Assembly: GCA_001600415.1 (NCBI GenBank)
Contig: BCJX01000001.1
Span: forward strand, 62,001 to 126,000
Source of the DNA: Pascua guehoae
Lineage: Eukaryota > Basidiomycota > Tremellomycetes > Trichosporonales > Trichosporonaceae
Length of the DNA stretch: 64,000 bases
Direction of reading: 5' to 3'
Position 1 is the stretch's first letter; every line of letters begins with the position of its first letter. A program made the translations under genes and the position numbers. A model generated the notes under the pieces. That model did not search any database. It worked only from the letters and a program-made list of their open reading frames with translations, and was not told where the DNA came from. This document shows, piece by piece, positions 46,429 to 58,182 of the stretch.

Positions 46429-47624
46429 ATGCGCTCACCCCTAGCCATCATCTCTGCTGTGGTTCAACTCGCCATCCAAGCTGTCACACCGTCGACAAAC
46501 CACACGACGCAAGTCGTCGTCGCCGCACCGCCCACAAACCACACGACGGACTTCTTCTTCAACGCCCCGGGCGTCACTTATGCACCCCTTGGCGAGTGGA
46601 CGACAGGCAACATGGGCGCGAGGTCGGAGACGGGTGGAAGCATCAGCGTCAGTGCGCTCACAACCGGGATTAGGTTCAACGTCTTTTGCGACAATGTCGG
46701 CTTGCTCGTCAACGGCACCAGGGCAGAGGATATGGGCGCCACAGTCAACATTACAAATTCCACGTCCCGGGTTACTGGGCTCCCGTATGGATGGTACAAC
46801 TTTACGGCCGTCACGGAGGGAGAAGCAAGTTTTTGGGAGGCGCGTCTGGACCCAGTGGCCGTTGTGGAATCGTGAGTCGGTCGTTGTTGATACAGCTAGT
46901 GCAGTCGTACAAAGTGTGCTGTGCTGTGTGCGTGTCGTGGACTGCAGTCCTTGGCGTACCGTGTCACGTCGTGTCATGTGTCCTACTCACTTGCAGGACG
47001 ACCTACAACGTCGGCGGCTTTGGCTACAGGTCCCCGTTCCGACCCGACACCAACCGCACCCTCCCCGTCAACATGATTGGCAACTGGTGTAAGGCCCCTC
47101 GACAACGCACGGCGATATCTAACATCCCAGCAACGAACCTTGGCCTCACGACATCCACACCGGGCTCACGGCTCATCATGGACGTACCCGACAACACGGC
47201 GACGCTCGAACTCCTCAGTGACGCCAACTGCCTGACGGGCGGATTCGCCCCGTTTCGTGTCACCGTCTCGCCACCCCCGCCACATGCTCCCGCCACACAA
47301 ACGTTTGAGGCCACGTTGCCGTGGGCCGATTGGGGGGCTTTACTTATAGGTTGGGACTTGCAGCTCCTCTACCCCGTCCAGCTGTCGCCCATGACCGAGT
47401 ACAGCCTCGAAATTGAAGTGCTGGGGAATGAGACATCGTGGGGCGACGCGGTAACATTCTGCATTGACGAGGTGCGCGCTTACGAATCGTGAGTTGTTCA
47501 TTGGGGGAGGGTGTGTCCTAGTCGCTGATGCCCTGTTAGGCCCATTGTCGAGTCGACAGTTGAGAATTCCTTGATGGTTGCACCTCCTGTGGCGATTTCC
47601 CTACGGGACAGACCTGAGGCGTGA
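46429..47624 (+). CDS. Predicted secreted N-glycosylated protein of unknown function
   Basis: It starts MRSPLAIISAVVQLAIQAVT, a plausible signal peptide. The mature part is rich in N-glycosylation sequons (NHTT twice, NGTR, NITNSTS, NFTA, NRTL, NETS). Exon 1 ends at 46871; the intron 46872-46996 follows. A 42-nt intron at 47089-47130 (GTAAGG, CTAAC branch, CCCAG) is likely, although the frame stays open through it. A last intron 47489-47539 gives a tail ending LRDRPEA; without it the protein stops at 47492. The beta-rich pattern (FFFNAPGVTYAPLGEW, GSRLIMDVPDNTATLELLSD, EVLGNETSWGDAVTFCIDEV) suggests two jelly-roll-like repeats, each ending in VES or YES before a splice. I recognise no family. 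Confidence 0.7.
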
Positions 47625-48315
47625 GAGGATGGTTATGTCGCTGCTTTGTAAAAGAGAGCCTCTTGGGCAACACTAAAGAGAGCCCCTGGGTTAACACTTC
47701 CCATAAATGTATGATGTGTTGACTGTACGTCTCGCAGGTGTACCGCGAGCTCTCACCTAATGCTATGCTGTACATGCGATGTGGGAGGTAAAAAGGGTGG
47801 ACATGATGCAGGTGCTACCAGAAGGTATTGAGATTGCCACGTTGGTCGCGCGCGCGGCACCATTGCAAGACCACGTACAGGAAGTGAAGGGCATAAATGG
47901 AAGATAATCTAAGGACCACCTGTAGGTCCACTATTGTTACCTGCAGATTCACCGTTGAGTACAATTGCAAGATTGCACTGTGTACCATATGGTACGAGTC
48001 ACCCTAATGCGAATCATCGGATTGAGACAGAGAGTTTCCACGCTCAAGGTAAGGCGCGACCGGGCTCATTGTGGCAGTCTCAATACTTTCTGGTAGCACT
48101 TGTACGGCAAGTATGCGCGTGACAGTAAGCGCGCTATTTAGAAGCACAGCGGGGGTACGTCGACAGAGATGGGGGATGGTAGGTTGACAGCGAGTACACG
48201 TGGAGGGGAGGGACACACACGAGAGCGCATGAGAAAAGGCATATTTGGACAAGCAAGTTTCACGCTCTTGCCAATAGTTGATACTCAGCTGTACATGGCT
48301 GCGGTTCCATTAAAG
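47625..48315. other. Convergent intergenic region
   Basis: I see no gene or repeat between the secreted-protein gene (+) and the phosphatase (-). Confidence 0.5.
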
Positions 48316-50582
48316 CTACCTGAGGTACATTTTGTTAAACCCGACCACCTTCCACTCGTTGGTGTTGGTGTTGAGCGTGAGATTGGTGTGCTTCACGTCC
48401 CCGCCGCGGAGCGCACCGCTCTCGACCCTACCACCCGCAATGGGACGGCTGAGGTGGCTGTCCCCGGCCTTGACCGTAAAGTTGGCCAGGGGGAGATCCC
48501 ACCCGTTGCGCGTCGCAATCGTCGGAGAGCCTGCCAAGTCAGCCAACCTGTGAACCCCGGAAGCACCTTTGACTTACCATAATACTCTGCCTTTGCCTCC
48601 TCGGGGCCGATCTTGAGGAAATAGTATCCGCGGTAGTAGCCCTCTTTCCACTGCAGTTCCTGGTTGAGCTTGACAAACTTGCGCGCATTGTCGCCGGCCA
48701 CGGGCTCAATCGTGCCCTTGATGCCCGACGACGAGACGGCGGTGCCTGCAAACTCGACGCCAATGGCGCCCGCGCCAGTCTTGCTGTTGTAGTCCTTGAC
48801 GCCCGACCACGCCAGGTCGGCGACCCAGTTCTGGTGGCTGTCGCCCGCCAAAAAGATGTTGTTGGTGAGCTTGTTGTCGTACATGTGCTTCAGGGTGCGG
48901 TTGCGGTTGGCTAGGTATCCCATCCACGTGTCGCGGCTCATGGCGCCCGCCTCGTTGGACTGGATGTGCGAAAAGACAATTTGGTTGCCGACGATGCGCC
49001 ATTTGGCGCCCCGCTCCTGCGACTCGGACAGGGACCGGTAGAACCACTTTTCTTGCCGCGAGCCCATGAGTGTGCGCGACGGGTCGTTGCGGATCAGGTC
49101 GATGTACTTGTCGTTCCACCCTGGGGTGTCAGTGTACCCGTCTTCCACTCTACACTCCAAGCACGTACCAAGCGAAGTAATGCTGCGGTCGTAGTTGCGG
49201 GTGTCGATCATGATGAGATCGAGGAGCTTGCCCATCTTGAACGAGCGCCAGACACGTAGGCCGTCGTCCATGTCCGTCACACTGGATGCGTCAGAATACA
49301 ACATGCCTGTGTCCCGCTTTGCTTACCGGATGGGGATCCACTCAAAGTAGGCGCGGACGGCGTTGGCCTTACGCGCGTCCACCGTCGCCTTGCTGCCCTT
49401 TGCCTTGAACGATTGTTCGGTGTTGTTCAGGTTGCTAAAGCCGTCACGGTAGCCGTTGTTGGCAAACTCTGTTCGTCAGCAAACTGTAGCAAGTGTAGTG
49501 CGTGGCTCTAGCACTCGGATCAGGTGCTAGGAAGGACACACGGCACTAGCACTGGGACCATGCAAGAAGAGCACATTGTCCTGGCACCCTTGCACCAACG
49601 CACCATGGTCGTCCCAAACAGTGATCCACGGGCTGCTCTCGGTGAGGAGCTGCAGGTCGGGGTCGGAGCGGTACTGTCTGTCAGCACGACTGAGGTAGTG
49701 CAAACGGAGGGGTTAGGTCACACACCTGGCCATGGCGCGTCCGGTAATCGTGCAGAGTGAAGATTTCGCCCTGGGGCGCACTGTCGCGCTTGCCGTCGCG
49801 GTCCTTGTCCTGCTGGCCAGCCTCGTAGATGTAGTCGCCGAGGTGGATGTTGTAGTCTTGGATATTCTTGCGTGCGGCGTTTCCATAGGCGTTAAAGTAG
49901 CCATTGGCTTTTGGAATTAGCCACCATTACATGCATGGAGTGACAAGCGCTCACGATAGTTGCTGCACGAGAAGACGGCAAAGGAGATGTTTGACACGTC
50001 GTCGTCTGCGCCGGGTGCTGTCTTTGTGTGGCCCACCTTCGACTTTACGTTCGAGTCGCACACCGTGAACTGGTAGTCGTACGCCGTAAAGGGCTGGAGG
50101 CCAGTCGCCTCGACCTTGACGGTAAAGTCAATGTCCGAGGTCGTGTATGCCTTGCCGCTCGCGACTGCCGCTCCCGTGATCGCATCCGCAGTGGGGCCCG
50201 CGCTCGGGTACACACCCCACTCGACACAGATCGGGTTGGCGTCGGCCTTGATGTACTTTTCATCGTCGTGGTCGTAGATCGGGGCCGTGCCCGATACGGG
50301 CTTGTTGCTCTTGCTCGACGCGTTGCTGGGCGCCACGCGCGTCCACAGAATCACGCTGTTGGGCCACGGGTCGCCCGACGCCACGCCGTGGGTAAACTTG
50401 AGGTCGGCGGGCTTGTACTGCACATTTTGTCGTTTCCACGACCGGCGCTGGATGTGGTCGACGTCCAGACCCAGCCAGTCGTGGCGGCGCGAGGGGCTCG
50501 CGTAGTTGATGTTGCCCTCAAAGCTGGCACTGGCCGTCGTGGCCCAGAGGCCAGCTACTAATGTGAGATGGCTCAGAATCAT
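48316..50582 (-). CDS. Secreted PhoD-like phosphatase/phosphodiesterase
   Basis: Metal-dependent alkaline phosphatase D family. ATG 50582 gives a clean signal peptide (MILSHLTLVAGLWATTASAS); the in-frame GTG/ATG-type extension upstream is less likely. The PhoD N-domain shows KFTHGVASGDPWPNSVILWT. The catalytic domain shows FAVFSCSNYPNGYFNAYG, IHLGDYIYEAG, LHDYRTRHGQYRSDPDL, WITVWDDHEFANNGYRDGF, MIDTRNYDR, EKWFYRSLSESQERGAKWRI, NNIFLAGDSHQNWVAD and VEFAGTAVSSSG. These are the metal-binding and active-site blocks of the family. Five or so introns of 45-120 nt interrupt it. The enzyme would release phosphate from external phosphoesters. A TATA box lies about 45 bp upstream. All key residues appear intact. 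Confidence 0.94.
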
Positions 50583-50627
50583 TGTTTCCTGTTGTGTGCG
50601 CGCAAGGCGCTTCACCTGTCGCGTCGT

Positions 50628-50637
50628 CTTTTATATC
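50628..50637 (-). promoter_or_regulatory. TATA-like box of the PhoD gene
   Basis: On the minus strand it reads GATATAAAAG, about 46 bp upstream of the PhoD ATG, a sensible core promoter distance for a regulated secreted enzyme. Confidence 0.55.
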
Positions 50638-53413
50638 GTACTCCATGGTTGATGTCCCAAGTCGCAAGTGGGCAGCATTAGCCACAACTCGTCTTGGCCC
50701 AAGTGCGGTAGTGCGACCCCACGCCGGCCAGTAAGAACGCGTCAGATTGACAACACTGACGCGACCACATGGCGGGCACCCGTGGCCGTTGCCCCGCTCA
50801 CGCGTTGGGCATATTGAGAAACGAACGTGTTGGTGAAAGATTGCCTTTAGCGTGAAACAGGTACCAAAATTACGCTTGCCAAGAGTTTGGGTAACGCCTT
50901 GCATGCATAGCGGATGTCTTCTGTTCGGGATAGCGTAATGACAGGGCGTTTGCTGGGCATCTCCAAGGGCACTCAGTTCATCAGCTCCATCACTGCTTAC
51001 AGTCACATGGGTTCATGGATGGTGTCGTCGCTCGTGACGATCATAGAAGGCTATCGTTAGTGAAGACCGGTCATGCTAGGCAGCAAACGTGGGTACAGTC
51101 AACAAACAAGGAACAAACGTGTGATAATGGAAGACGTAGAAGGAACGCTAGTTGAAGTTTTAGGCTAGGGAGTGAGCGACAATCGGACCCACTCTCAAGG
51201 TGGTGTGGTTTGCCTCGATTGTGAATGGGCCAAAGCGCTTGAAACGTGCCATGTATGGAGCATGAAACGAGTGGTGGCGCCGATGTTGTCCGATGGTGTA
51301 GAAACTACGTCATACCCGTCATGCCAACTGAGCGGCGCGGCAGCTTTGGTGAATAAGGGAGTGGGGGCTGCGGATAACGAGGATGCAGAGACGCAGAGGA
51401 TGTCGGGGCTGCGTGGTGTTTCGACAGCACCGTGACGACCTCAAGATTGTCACCATCGTGAGTTGGCCCCTCCCATACCTTCTGTGCCCGCCATATTCAA
51501 CTCTGAACCTTCGCACATCGATACCGATCGCGTGTTGCAACCCTCCACCGACGTGTCGCGCGACCAAGGCTTCACCGCTTTGGCGTGTTACTTTCAATGG
51601 TGGTGGCCGCGTCGTTGACGCGTTGTTCGCGTTGCTACATTCCCCCCTGGCAAGAAGAGTTAGGCTCCAAAGGCATCAGATGACCGTGCCCTGAGGCAGA
51701 CCAGACCTCCCTCAACTTGATACCAACTTGAACATGGCCGACAGCCTTAAAGTCGCATTGGAAAGGTCACCGATCGCTCATGATTAGCTCGACGTCCACC
51801 TTGTCCGCGTTGGTGTGGTCATGGGGTTAAGAAAGTCGATAACTGTCATGGGTTGGATATTGGTGCAATGCAATAAAGGAGGGCAGGCCATGGCCAGCAA
51901 TGGCCGATGGCCAGTCCAGCAGTCCAGGGAGTGGGTGGGGATGACACACAGTGCGGAACCAAATCCCTGTCGGCTCCCTTCGGGCGATCGGGTCGTCTGC
52001 AAGAGACAACCCCCTCGTCCCCCAGGTCATCACCGTCTCGCCATCCTCCTCCTCGATTCTCCTCATATCAAGCACAAACCGCATAACAGCAACGAGAACG
52101 ACAATCAAAGGCACAATCGCCCATCTGTCGTTACTTGGAAACAGAGCAAAGTTGGTAAAGGTCCGTGTGGATCGATCCAGATGCACAGAGTCAACAGGAC
52201 GTTTTCACCCGATGCTTCTTACGACGTAACAGCGCATCCCGCCCTACAGCTGACCAGCATGAACAGAGGGCCACATCTGGAACCTTGGTACAGCCCAAGA
52301 CCGAGTACGACTGGAAACACTGATCATCTACTACACCCCGAGGACGGGTAACGTCATTGACGACAACCCGACGCGGCAAGTCTGTCCCGATGGGAACAAA
52401 TGGTGAGTACAGTGCGCTGCGGTTCACCGTCTTCAGCGTGGTGAAAGCCAGCATCTGCTGGGATTGCCCAATGACCCCGCGCTATAAAGACGTAGACGGA
52501 GTCCAGAGCCTACAGAGTACAGTCTCTGTCTCTGTCGTTGCGTTTGCCCCTCCTTTGACCACCAGTGAGACTAGACTCGTGCGCCTCACGCAAACAGGCT
52601 GTGCGACATGGGTGGCAGACATCGGACGACTTTTACCCATGCGCGGCCATGCGTTTAGCCTGGGGACTGAATGATCAGCGGCAGTCTGGTGACTGTGCGC
52701 TACGTACTGCGCACTTCGCGCTACGCGCGCTGCGCCCCGTTCGCAGTTAGCAAGCGTCTGGAACTTCAGCTAGTGCTTGGCGAAGTAGGCATGAGGCATT
52801 GATGCGCCCCAATGCCTCGAGCGCTCAGGTGGTCGCGCCGTCGCATCACTCGGATGTGGGAACCGGTGGCCGGTGGGAAGCTGACATGACGACGGGGGTC
52901 ACGGAGTATCGCGGAGAGGGCAAGTGCGCGGGCGTACGCATTGCCCACCCGTCGATACCGACGCCGGTCCAGTCAATGCGGGCCTCGTCGCGTAACGACG
53001 GCTCTGGGGCCAATGATCCTCATGCGCGTCACCCATCAACCGTCCGCTTTTATAGTCCCAGCAACCTGGTTACTTGTTGGGCGCAGCGAAGACCTACACG
53101 GACACGTCGGGGCCTGGTACATAAAGTGCCATACCGAGGGTGCAGAGGGACGAGTGCGCGAACGTTCCCGCGACGCCCGCTACCCCGCGCGTCCTACTGC
53201 CAGCCTTTGCCCTGGTTCCATCTGCACAACACATTCCTTGGTCTCCTTTGCTCTCCACTGACCCTTTCTCTGTCCTCGTCGGCCACTGACACCCCTACAC
53301 TCACTTCTCCTTTACTACTTAGCCCAGTCTGCTTGTTCATCCACTCTCCATCCTTCTTATCGCCCACTCATCCTCTGAACGCCACCAACAATCAACCACC
53401 AGAACGAACAAGG
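50638..53413. other. Large divergent intergenic region, 2.8 kb
   Basis: No gene is called. A TATAAA string lies at 52483-52488 without a convincing gene downstream. A short + strand frame around 52264-52400 reads GHIWNLGTAQDRVRLET, then ends at a GTGAGT; it has a protein-like look but no start or partner exon. The last 150 bases before 53414 are pyrimidine-rich. Confidence 0.4.
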
Positions 53414-55410
53414 ATGTCTGCGCTCAACACCTCGATCAACCCACTCGCCCCCGAGGACGTCGCGGCTCATCAGCACCTCGTCGAGATGGGATTTGTGCGT
53501 CCAACCCTGTGGTGCTGGCGCGATGCTTACCCAGCAGAAGTTCTCGCTGGCGTGTATCTTTGGTGGACTCCTCGGCGATGTCCTTCTGTGGTGAGTCGCG
53601 CCCGCCGAACCGTTCGACTCGGCACCTCGCTTCCAACCGGGCACTAACGGCAGTGGTATCTTTACGATGATGTTCTGGCAATACTTTAGCAGCCAAACTG
53701 AACGCGCAGACCCGCTGTGGATGCGCGTGCTGGTGGGCTGGGTGGGTCTCCTGTCGTACCTTTTCACTGGTATGTCGGAACGACAGTCTTCCAGATGGGA
53801 CTTGGCGAGAGGAGGACGGCAGCACACGCGTGTTGCGCTTCTGACGTGCACAGGGTTTCTGATTTCCTACGGCGCATTCCACGTGGGTACTTTCTCTATG
53901 GATTGCGATAGCCGCCACGGCCATTCGTGGTCTCGATACGCTACGCTGTTTCCCCAAACTCACCACCCAGTTTGTCGATTGCTTTGGTATCTACGTCCAC
54001 TTCTTTGAGACCGAGCGGCGGTGAGTCAACCAGACCCGAGCAACGGCTGACGGCAAAAGTGGGTGGCTTGTCGTTTTCGACGGTACGTCGCTGCTAACGC
54101 GCGCATGCAGCACTGACTTGCCTCAGGCGTCATGTCTGCATCGGTGCAGTCCTTCTTTGCATACCGCTCGTTCCGTCTGCTGGACCGCAGCTACCTTGCA
54201 CTCATCTCAATCTTGGTGCGTCTCTCGAACTCCCAACGATGCTGACAATGCACAGACTGCATCTTTGATTTCGCACGTATCCCACGTCCTAATTTTGGTT
54301 TGTTGCGCTGACAGCCAGGTTGGGCGCGTCCATTGCCCTCCTGGTCCCCTTTACCTCAAGCGACACGTCGAATGAGGGAGCGCGGCTCGTGCGCATCTGT
54401 GAGTGCCTGCACACGTGCTAGGAACGCTGACAACAGATGTCTTTTTGTGCGTCGACATGCGTGCCCGTGTTTTCACATGTCAGTAAAGCAACTGACATTT
54501 TTTTAGGTGGGAGATACCGACCATCGTCGCCGATGCCATCATCACCTTCACCATCCTCTACGGTCTTTACCGACGCCGCACTGGGTGGGACCGTACCAAC
54601 AAAGTGGAGTCAACCTTCAGTCTCCCACCTGCTTTACCCAACTAACATACCACCCAGCTCATCGCGCGCCTCATTTTCATGACGTTCGAATGTCAGGCCC
54701 CCCCTCTCATCCTCGCCATTACCTTTTTGGTCCAATATGTCGTTTCGCCCACCACATACCTCACCATCTTCCTCGCCAGTCTTGCACCAAAGATCTACGC
54801 CATTGGCCTGCTCTTTTCCCTCAACAAGCGCACCACCCTGTTCCCGACATCCCCCATCGTCATGATGGATGGTACAGACAAGGTGGGTGACGCCCTCAGA
54901 CTGAGGCCTGAGAGGGCCGCTAAGGAATGAAAAGTAGTTTAACACCAGAACGGGACGCTCAACTCGTGCCAGCACGACGGAACGATTCAGGTCGACGTCC
55001 AGACCGAAGTGTATGAAATGGTGCGTAAACGGACAGTTTACTCCGACAAGTGTTTCTCGTGGTCCACCACATCAAAGCCTACGTGCGGAGCATCTAATCT
55101 TTCCCTCCACTTCTTTCCCTCGCCGTCTTCCATCCTCCCACATTGCGCTCTTCCCTTGCTCCACTATCGACCCCCCGCATACGACTAACCGCAGCGTACT
55201 GCCGTCGCGCCCCCTCTCGGGGTCAACCGCCGCGAGAATGATCTCGAAAAAATCGACGACACCGAGTCGGAGGGCAAGACGCACGTCTACATGGGGGGCA
55301 CACCGAGCAACGACTCCAAGGTCCGCCTCACGCCGCCGACACCTACCAGTATCACCTCTGAGCGCGGGTCCACGACCGTGCCGTGCAACGGGTCGCAGCA
55401 CTCTGTGTGA
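53414..55410 (+). CDS. Basidiomycete multi-pass membrane protein (DUF6534-like)
   Basis: A protein with about seven helices, split by roughly ten short introns. Reading the exons gives INPLAPEDVAAHQHLVEMG, FIFGG-like CIFGGLLGDVLLCGIFTMMF, WVGLLSYLFTGFLISYGAFH, FVDCFGIYVHFFETERR, VMSASVQSFFAYRSFRLLDR, IPTIVADAIITFTILYGLYR, RIIFM-like IARLIFMTFECQAPPLILAI and APKIYAIGLLFSLNKR. This order is typical of the DUF6534 group common in mushrooms and relatives. A cytosolic C-tail of about 90 residues (NRRENDLEKIDDTESEGKTH) ends CNGSQHSV. The function of the group is unknown; a receptor-like topology has been noted by others, but no ligand is visible here. Confidence 0.75.
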
Positions 55411-55963
55411 GCGCGAAGGAACGCGCGGGCGTCTCCACGTCCCGAGCGGGACTCGAGGCGTTCGCGATACAATACTTGGGCCATCCTGCTGCGGGCGGCT
55501 TAGGGTATTCCTTCTTTTTAACCATACGTAATTGGGCTGGCTGCGACTTCGTGGTCGCTCTGTTTGTGTCGTGGCTGTCACGTCTGTCATTCCATCCCTA
55601 CCCGTACCCTCTTCGTACTGTAGTCGAAAGGTTTAGTCTTTTTATGCACACCCTTTGCAGCAATCTGTACCCCTTCGCCCGCTGCTATGTACCATGCCAC
55701 CATGTCCAAAGGGTATGGACGACATCATGCGCGGCAGACTGACTGAGAGCGCCTAACTCACAGTCACATACACCCAGGCTGTGGTGAGCCACATCCCGAG
55801 CACGGCCCCCAGTGGAGTTGAAAGCGGTGCCCAATCGTTCAGCCAAGGTGGATCCCGGGTAGAAGGCGGATGCAAGGAGGCGGCAGTCCACTTCGAGGCG
55901 ACCCCGACCCGCGATCTCGCAGTCACACGCCGAGATGTTTGTCGCGGAGAGTAAAAACACAGT
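55411..55963. other. Intergenic region upstream of tRNA-Asp
   Basis: I see no protein gene. It is the 3' flank of the membrane-protein gene and the 3' flank of the tRNA. Confidence 0.5.
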
Positions 55964-56046
55964 CTCTCTGTCGGAGAGTCGAACTCCGCTCTCCCGCGCG
56001 CACAGAAGTGACAAGCGAGCATACTAAACCGATATACGAACAGAGA
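55964..56046 (-). tRNA. tRNA-Asp (anticodon GTC) with a 10-nt intron
   Basis: Read on the minus strand. Acceptor TCTCTGT pairs with ACAGAGA over 7 bp and is followed by discriminator G. The D arm is GTAT ... GTAT, the anticodon stem CTCGC/GCGGG, and the loop TTGTCAC once the insert CTTCTGTGCG after position 37 is removed. Variable loop AGAG and T arm CGGAG-TTCGACT-CTCCG complete the cloverleaf. Without an intron the anticodon stem cannot form. U1 and discriminator G fit fungal tRNA-Asp. Confidence 0.85.
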
Positions 56047-56281
56047 TTACATCAATCCTCCTATGACCTTATACTGTGTCTTAGTCCGTCCCTATGGGAT
56101 TAGAGATGTTGATGTACGCGGCAAGCTGGCAGGCCTGGGATGGCCGGCCTTGATGATCTCTCTGTCTCCAAAGCGCAGCTGAGATGGGTGGTCGGTGCAG
56201 CGCGTGTGGGGCAGGGTGGTGGATTCAGAGTTCAGCTCATCAGCGACCACCGAGACCTGACTTCCAAGTACGCTGCATCAA

Positions 56282-57585
56282 CTACTTTGTAAGGACACCC
56301 AGCGTGTGCGGGGTTGTCGCGTACCACGGCTCGTCGACGGGCATGGCGAGGTCGACGTTTGTCCATGGGCCGGCGTTGCGGAGCGTGCGTTCCGTGTTGC
56401 GGCACATGTTGCACCCGCCCATGACGGTGGGCCAGATGAGGTTGAGGATGGCTGGGGTCAGGTGCTGGTTCGAGTTTGTGTGAGGGGAAGAGCGGGGGGA
56501 AGGAAGTTAGGGAAGGAAGGTGGGGAATGAAGGCGGTAGGATAGAAGCTCGGACGCAGTCGGCCAGAACATGCCAGGATAGGTCAGGCGGGGGAGAGAAG
56601 CAAGTAACGCTTGCCCGTTGAGGTTGGACATAGGCGCTCGGGGAATCAACTCGATGGCGCAGAAAACGCGCAGAAAGGAAACCCAGCTGGGGGGATAGAA
56701 CAGACTGGGATAGCACTGGCTGAGATAGAGCCGGTTGGGTGGGATGGTATGTGCTTGCCTCGCACGCGGTCGGACGCAAGCCGTTGGATATAACCACAGG
56801 CAGACACTTTGCTACCCGTACTCACACTGATACAGCCCCATGGCCCAGCCCTGCGACGGATTACACTTGACGTGTTCGTAGACAAACCACCTGCCGCCGG
56901 GCTTGAGGTACGTGTACAGCTCGCGAATATTCTTTTCGGGCTCGGGGATGCTGCACAGGCAGAGAATCGTGGCGATGCAGTCGACGCTCTCACGCTCGAT
57001 CCCGACCTTGGCGATATCCTCAATACCCACGGGAACGAGGGTGTACGTGCCCTCGAGGCCCGCCTCGCGGACGCGGCGGCGGAGTGCGTCGTGGTGGTCC
57101 CCATTGGGCTCGATGCCGAGGACGCGCGTAATCCTCCCCGACTGTGATCCGGACTCTGTCCCCGTGCGCTGCCGGAGCCCGTCGCCGGCGGTGCCCGCGT
57201 CGTTGGTGTCGCTCGTCACCGCCCCCGTGTCGCTGAGGTACTTGTCGGTAAAGATGCTGACCCACATACCGCTCCCGGGCCCAATCTCGACGACTGTCCC
57301 CCGCACACCGTCCTGCCCCGGCCCGGGGGGCTCGATGCGCCCCGCCCGCACCCGCCCCTGGAGGAGGGGCACGACGCGCGCCTCGGACGACGACCGTACC
57401 TGCGGACCAGCCCATACCCAAAATGTCCCAAACCATGCGTCCTGGAAGCGCGACCACGACGACAGCGTGCCCCAGTCGGACCGCGAGACGATCCGGTAAA
57501 TGGTCACGGGGAGAAAGGTGAGGGCGTACCCGAGAAAGATCCAGGGCTCGAGCAGGCCGATGAGCACGTCGGTGGTGCTCGGCAT
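56282..57585 (-). CDS. Class I SAM-dependent methyltransferase (METTL7-like)
   Basis: A hydrophobic N-terminus (VLIGLLEPWIFLGYALTFLP) suggests membrane anchoring, as in METTL7 proteins. The methyltransferase core follows: motif I GTVVEIGPGSGMWV, acidic strand GIEPNGDHHDALRRRV, then LVPVGIEDIAK, VDCIATILCLCSIP and LKPGGRWFVYEHVKC. Exon 1 ends MGLYQ plus one base at about 56818. An intron of about 370 nt follows, and exon 2 gives SILNLIWPTVMGGCNMCRNT, NAGPWTNVDL and stop 56282-56284. The WP...GGC.....T segment before the end matches the METTL7 C-terminus. An insert rich in Thr, Asp and Ser (DTNDAGTAGDGLRQRTGTES) sits between the motifs. The substrate is unknown; relatives methylate thiols or lipid-like molecules. 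Confidence 0.85.
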
Positions 57586-58095
57586 GGTGCGGGGATGGGG
57601 TTGTGGTTGTGGTCGTGTGTCTGAGGATGGATCAAGGTTTGGAACAACAGGCGCGGGACGGGGATGGAGATGGGCAAAGCGCTGGGTGGGTGGTCAGTGC
57701 CGCTTACCTATATACTGGCTCGTGCCGCTTGCCGCTGCCCAAACGGCGTTCGGGCTTAGCCGAGCAGACCTCCACCTCCTCGGTTAATTGCCGGGTAAAC
57801 ATTGAGGCTTGCCAGTTGCATGTCAACTTCGATGCTGACGCCGAAACCCACGCCGACCCCGACGCCGCCGCGAGTCTGGCGTTGAAGGGAAATTTCCATA
57901 CGTGCACCTGTACATCTTGGTCCATGTTTTCCGCCACTACCCTTGCACGTTTACTCACTCATCCCAACAGCTGAGGCCGCATTGGCCTGCCACGCTGCCA
58001 CGTTGCAAGCCACTCATAAAGTGTGGCGTGTTAGAAAGATCGGCAAAAGGCCTGGTGTCTCCTTGTGGTCTCTCATTGTCGACGGGTAAGCATGA
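57586..58095. other. Intergenic region upstream of tRNA-Gln
   Basis: I see no protein gene. It contains the methyltransferase promoter (minus strand) and the 5' flank of the tRNA. Confidence 0.5.
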
Positions 58096-58182
58096 GGTCC
58101 GATAGTACAGTGGTTAGTACACAGGTTTTTGAGAACACATGTCCTTATACCTGGAACCTGGGTTCGAACCCCAGTCGGACCT
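58096..58182 (+). tRNA. tRNA-Gln (anticodon TTG) with a 15-nt intron
   Basis: Acceptor GGTCCGA pairs with TCGGACC (7 bp), discriminator T. D arm GTAC-AGTGGTTA-GTAC, anticodon stem CAGGT/ACCTG, T arm CTGGG-TTCGAAC-CCCAG. The loop TTTTGA-T carries anticodon TTG. The 15-nt insert GAACACATGTCCTTA sits at the canonical 37/38 position. All stems are perfect. Confidence 0.93.
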
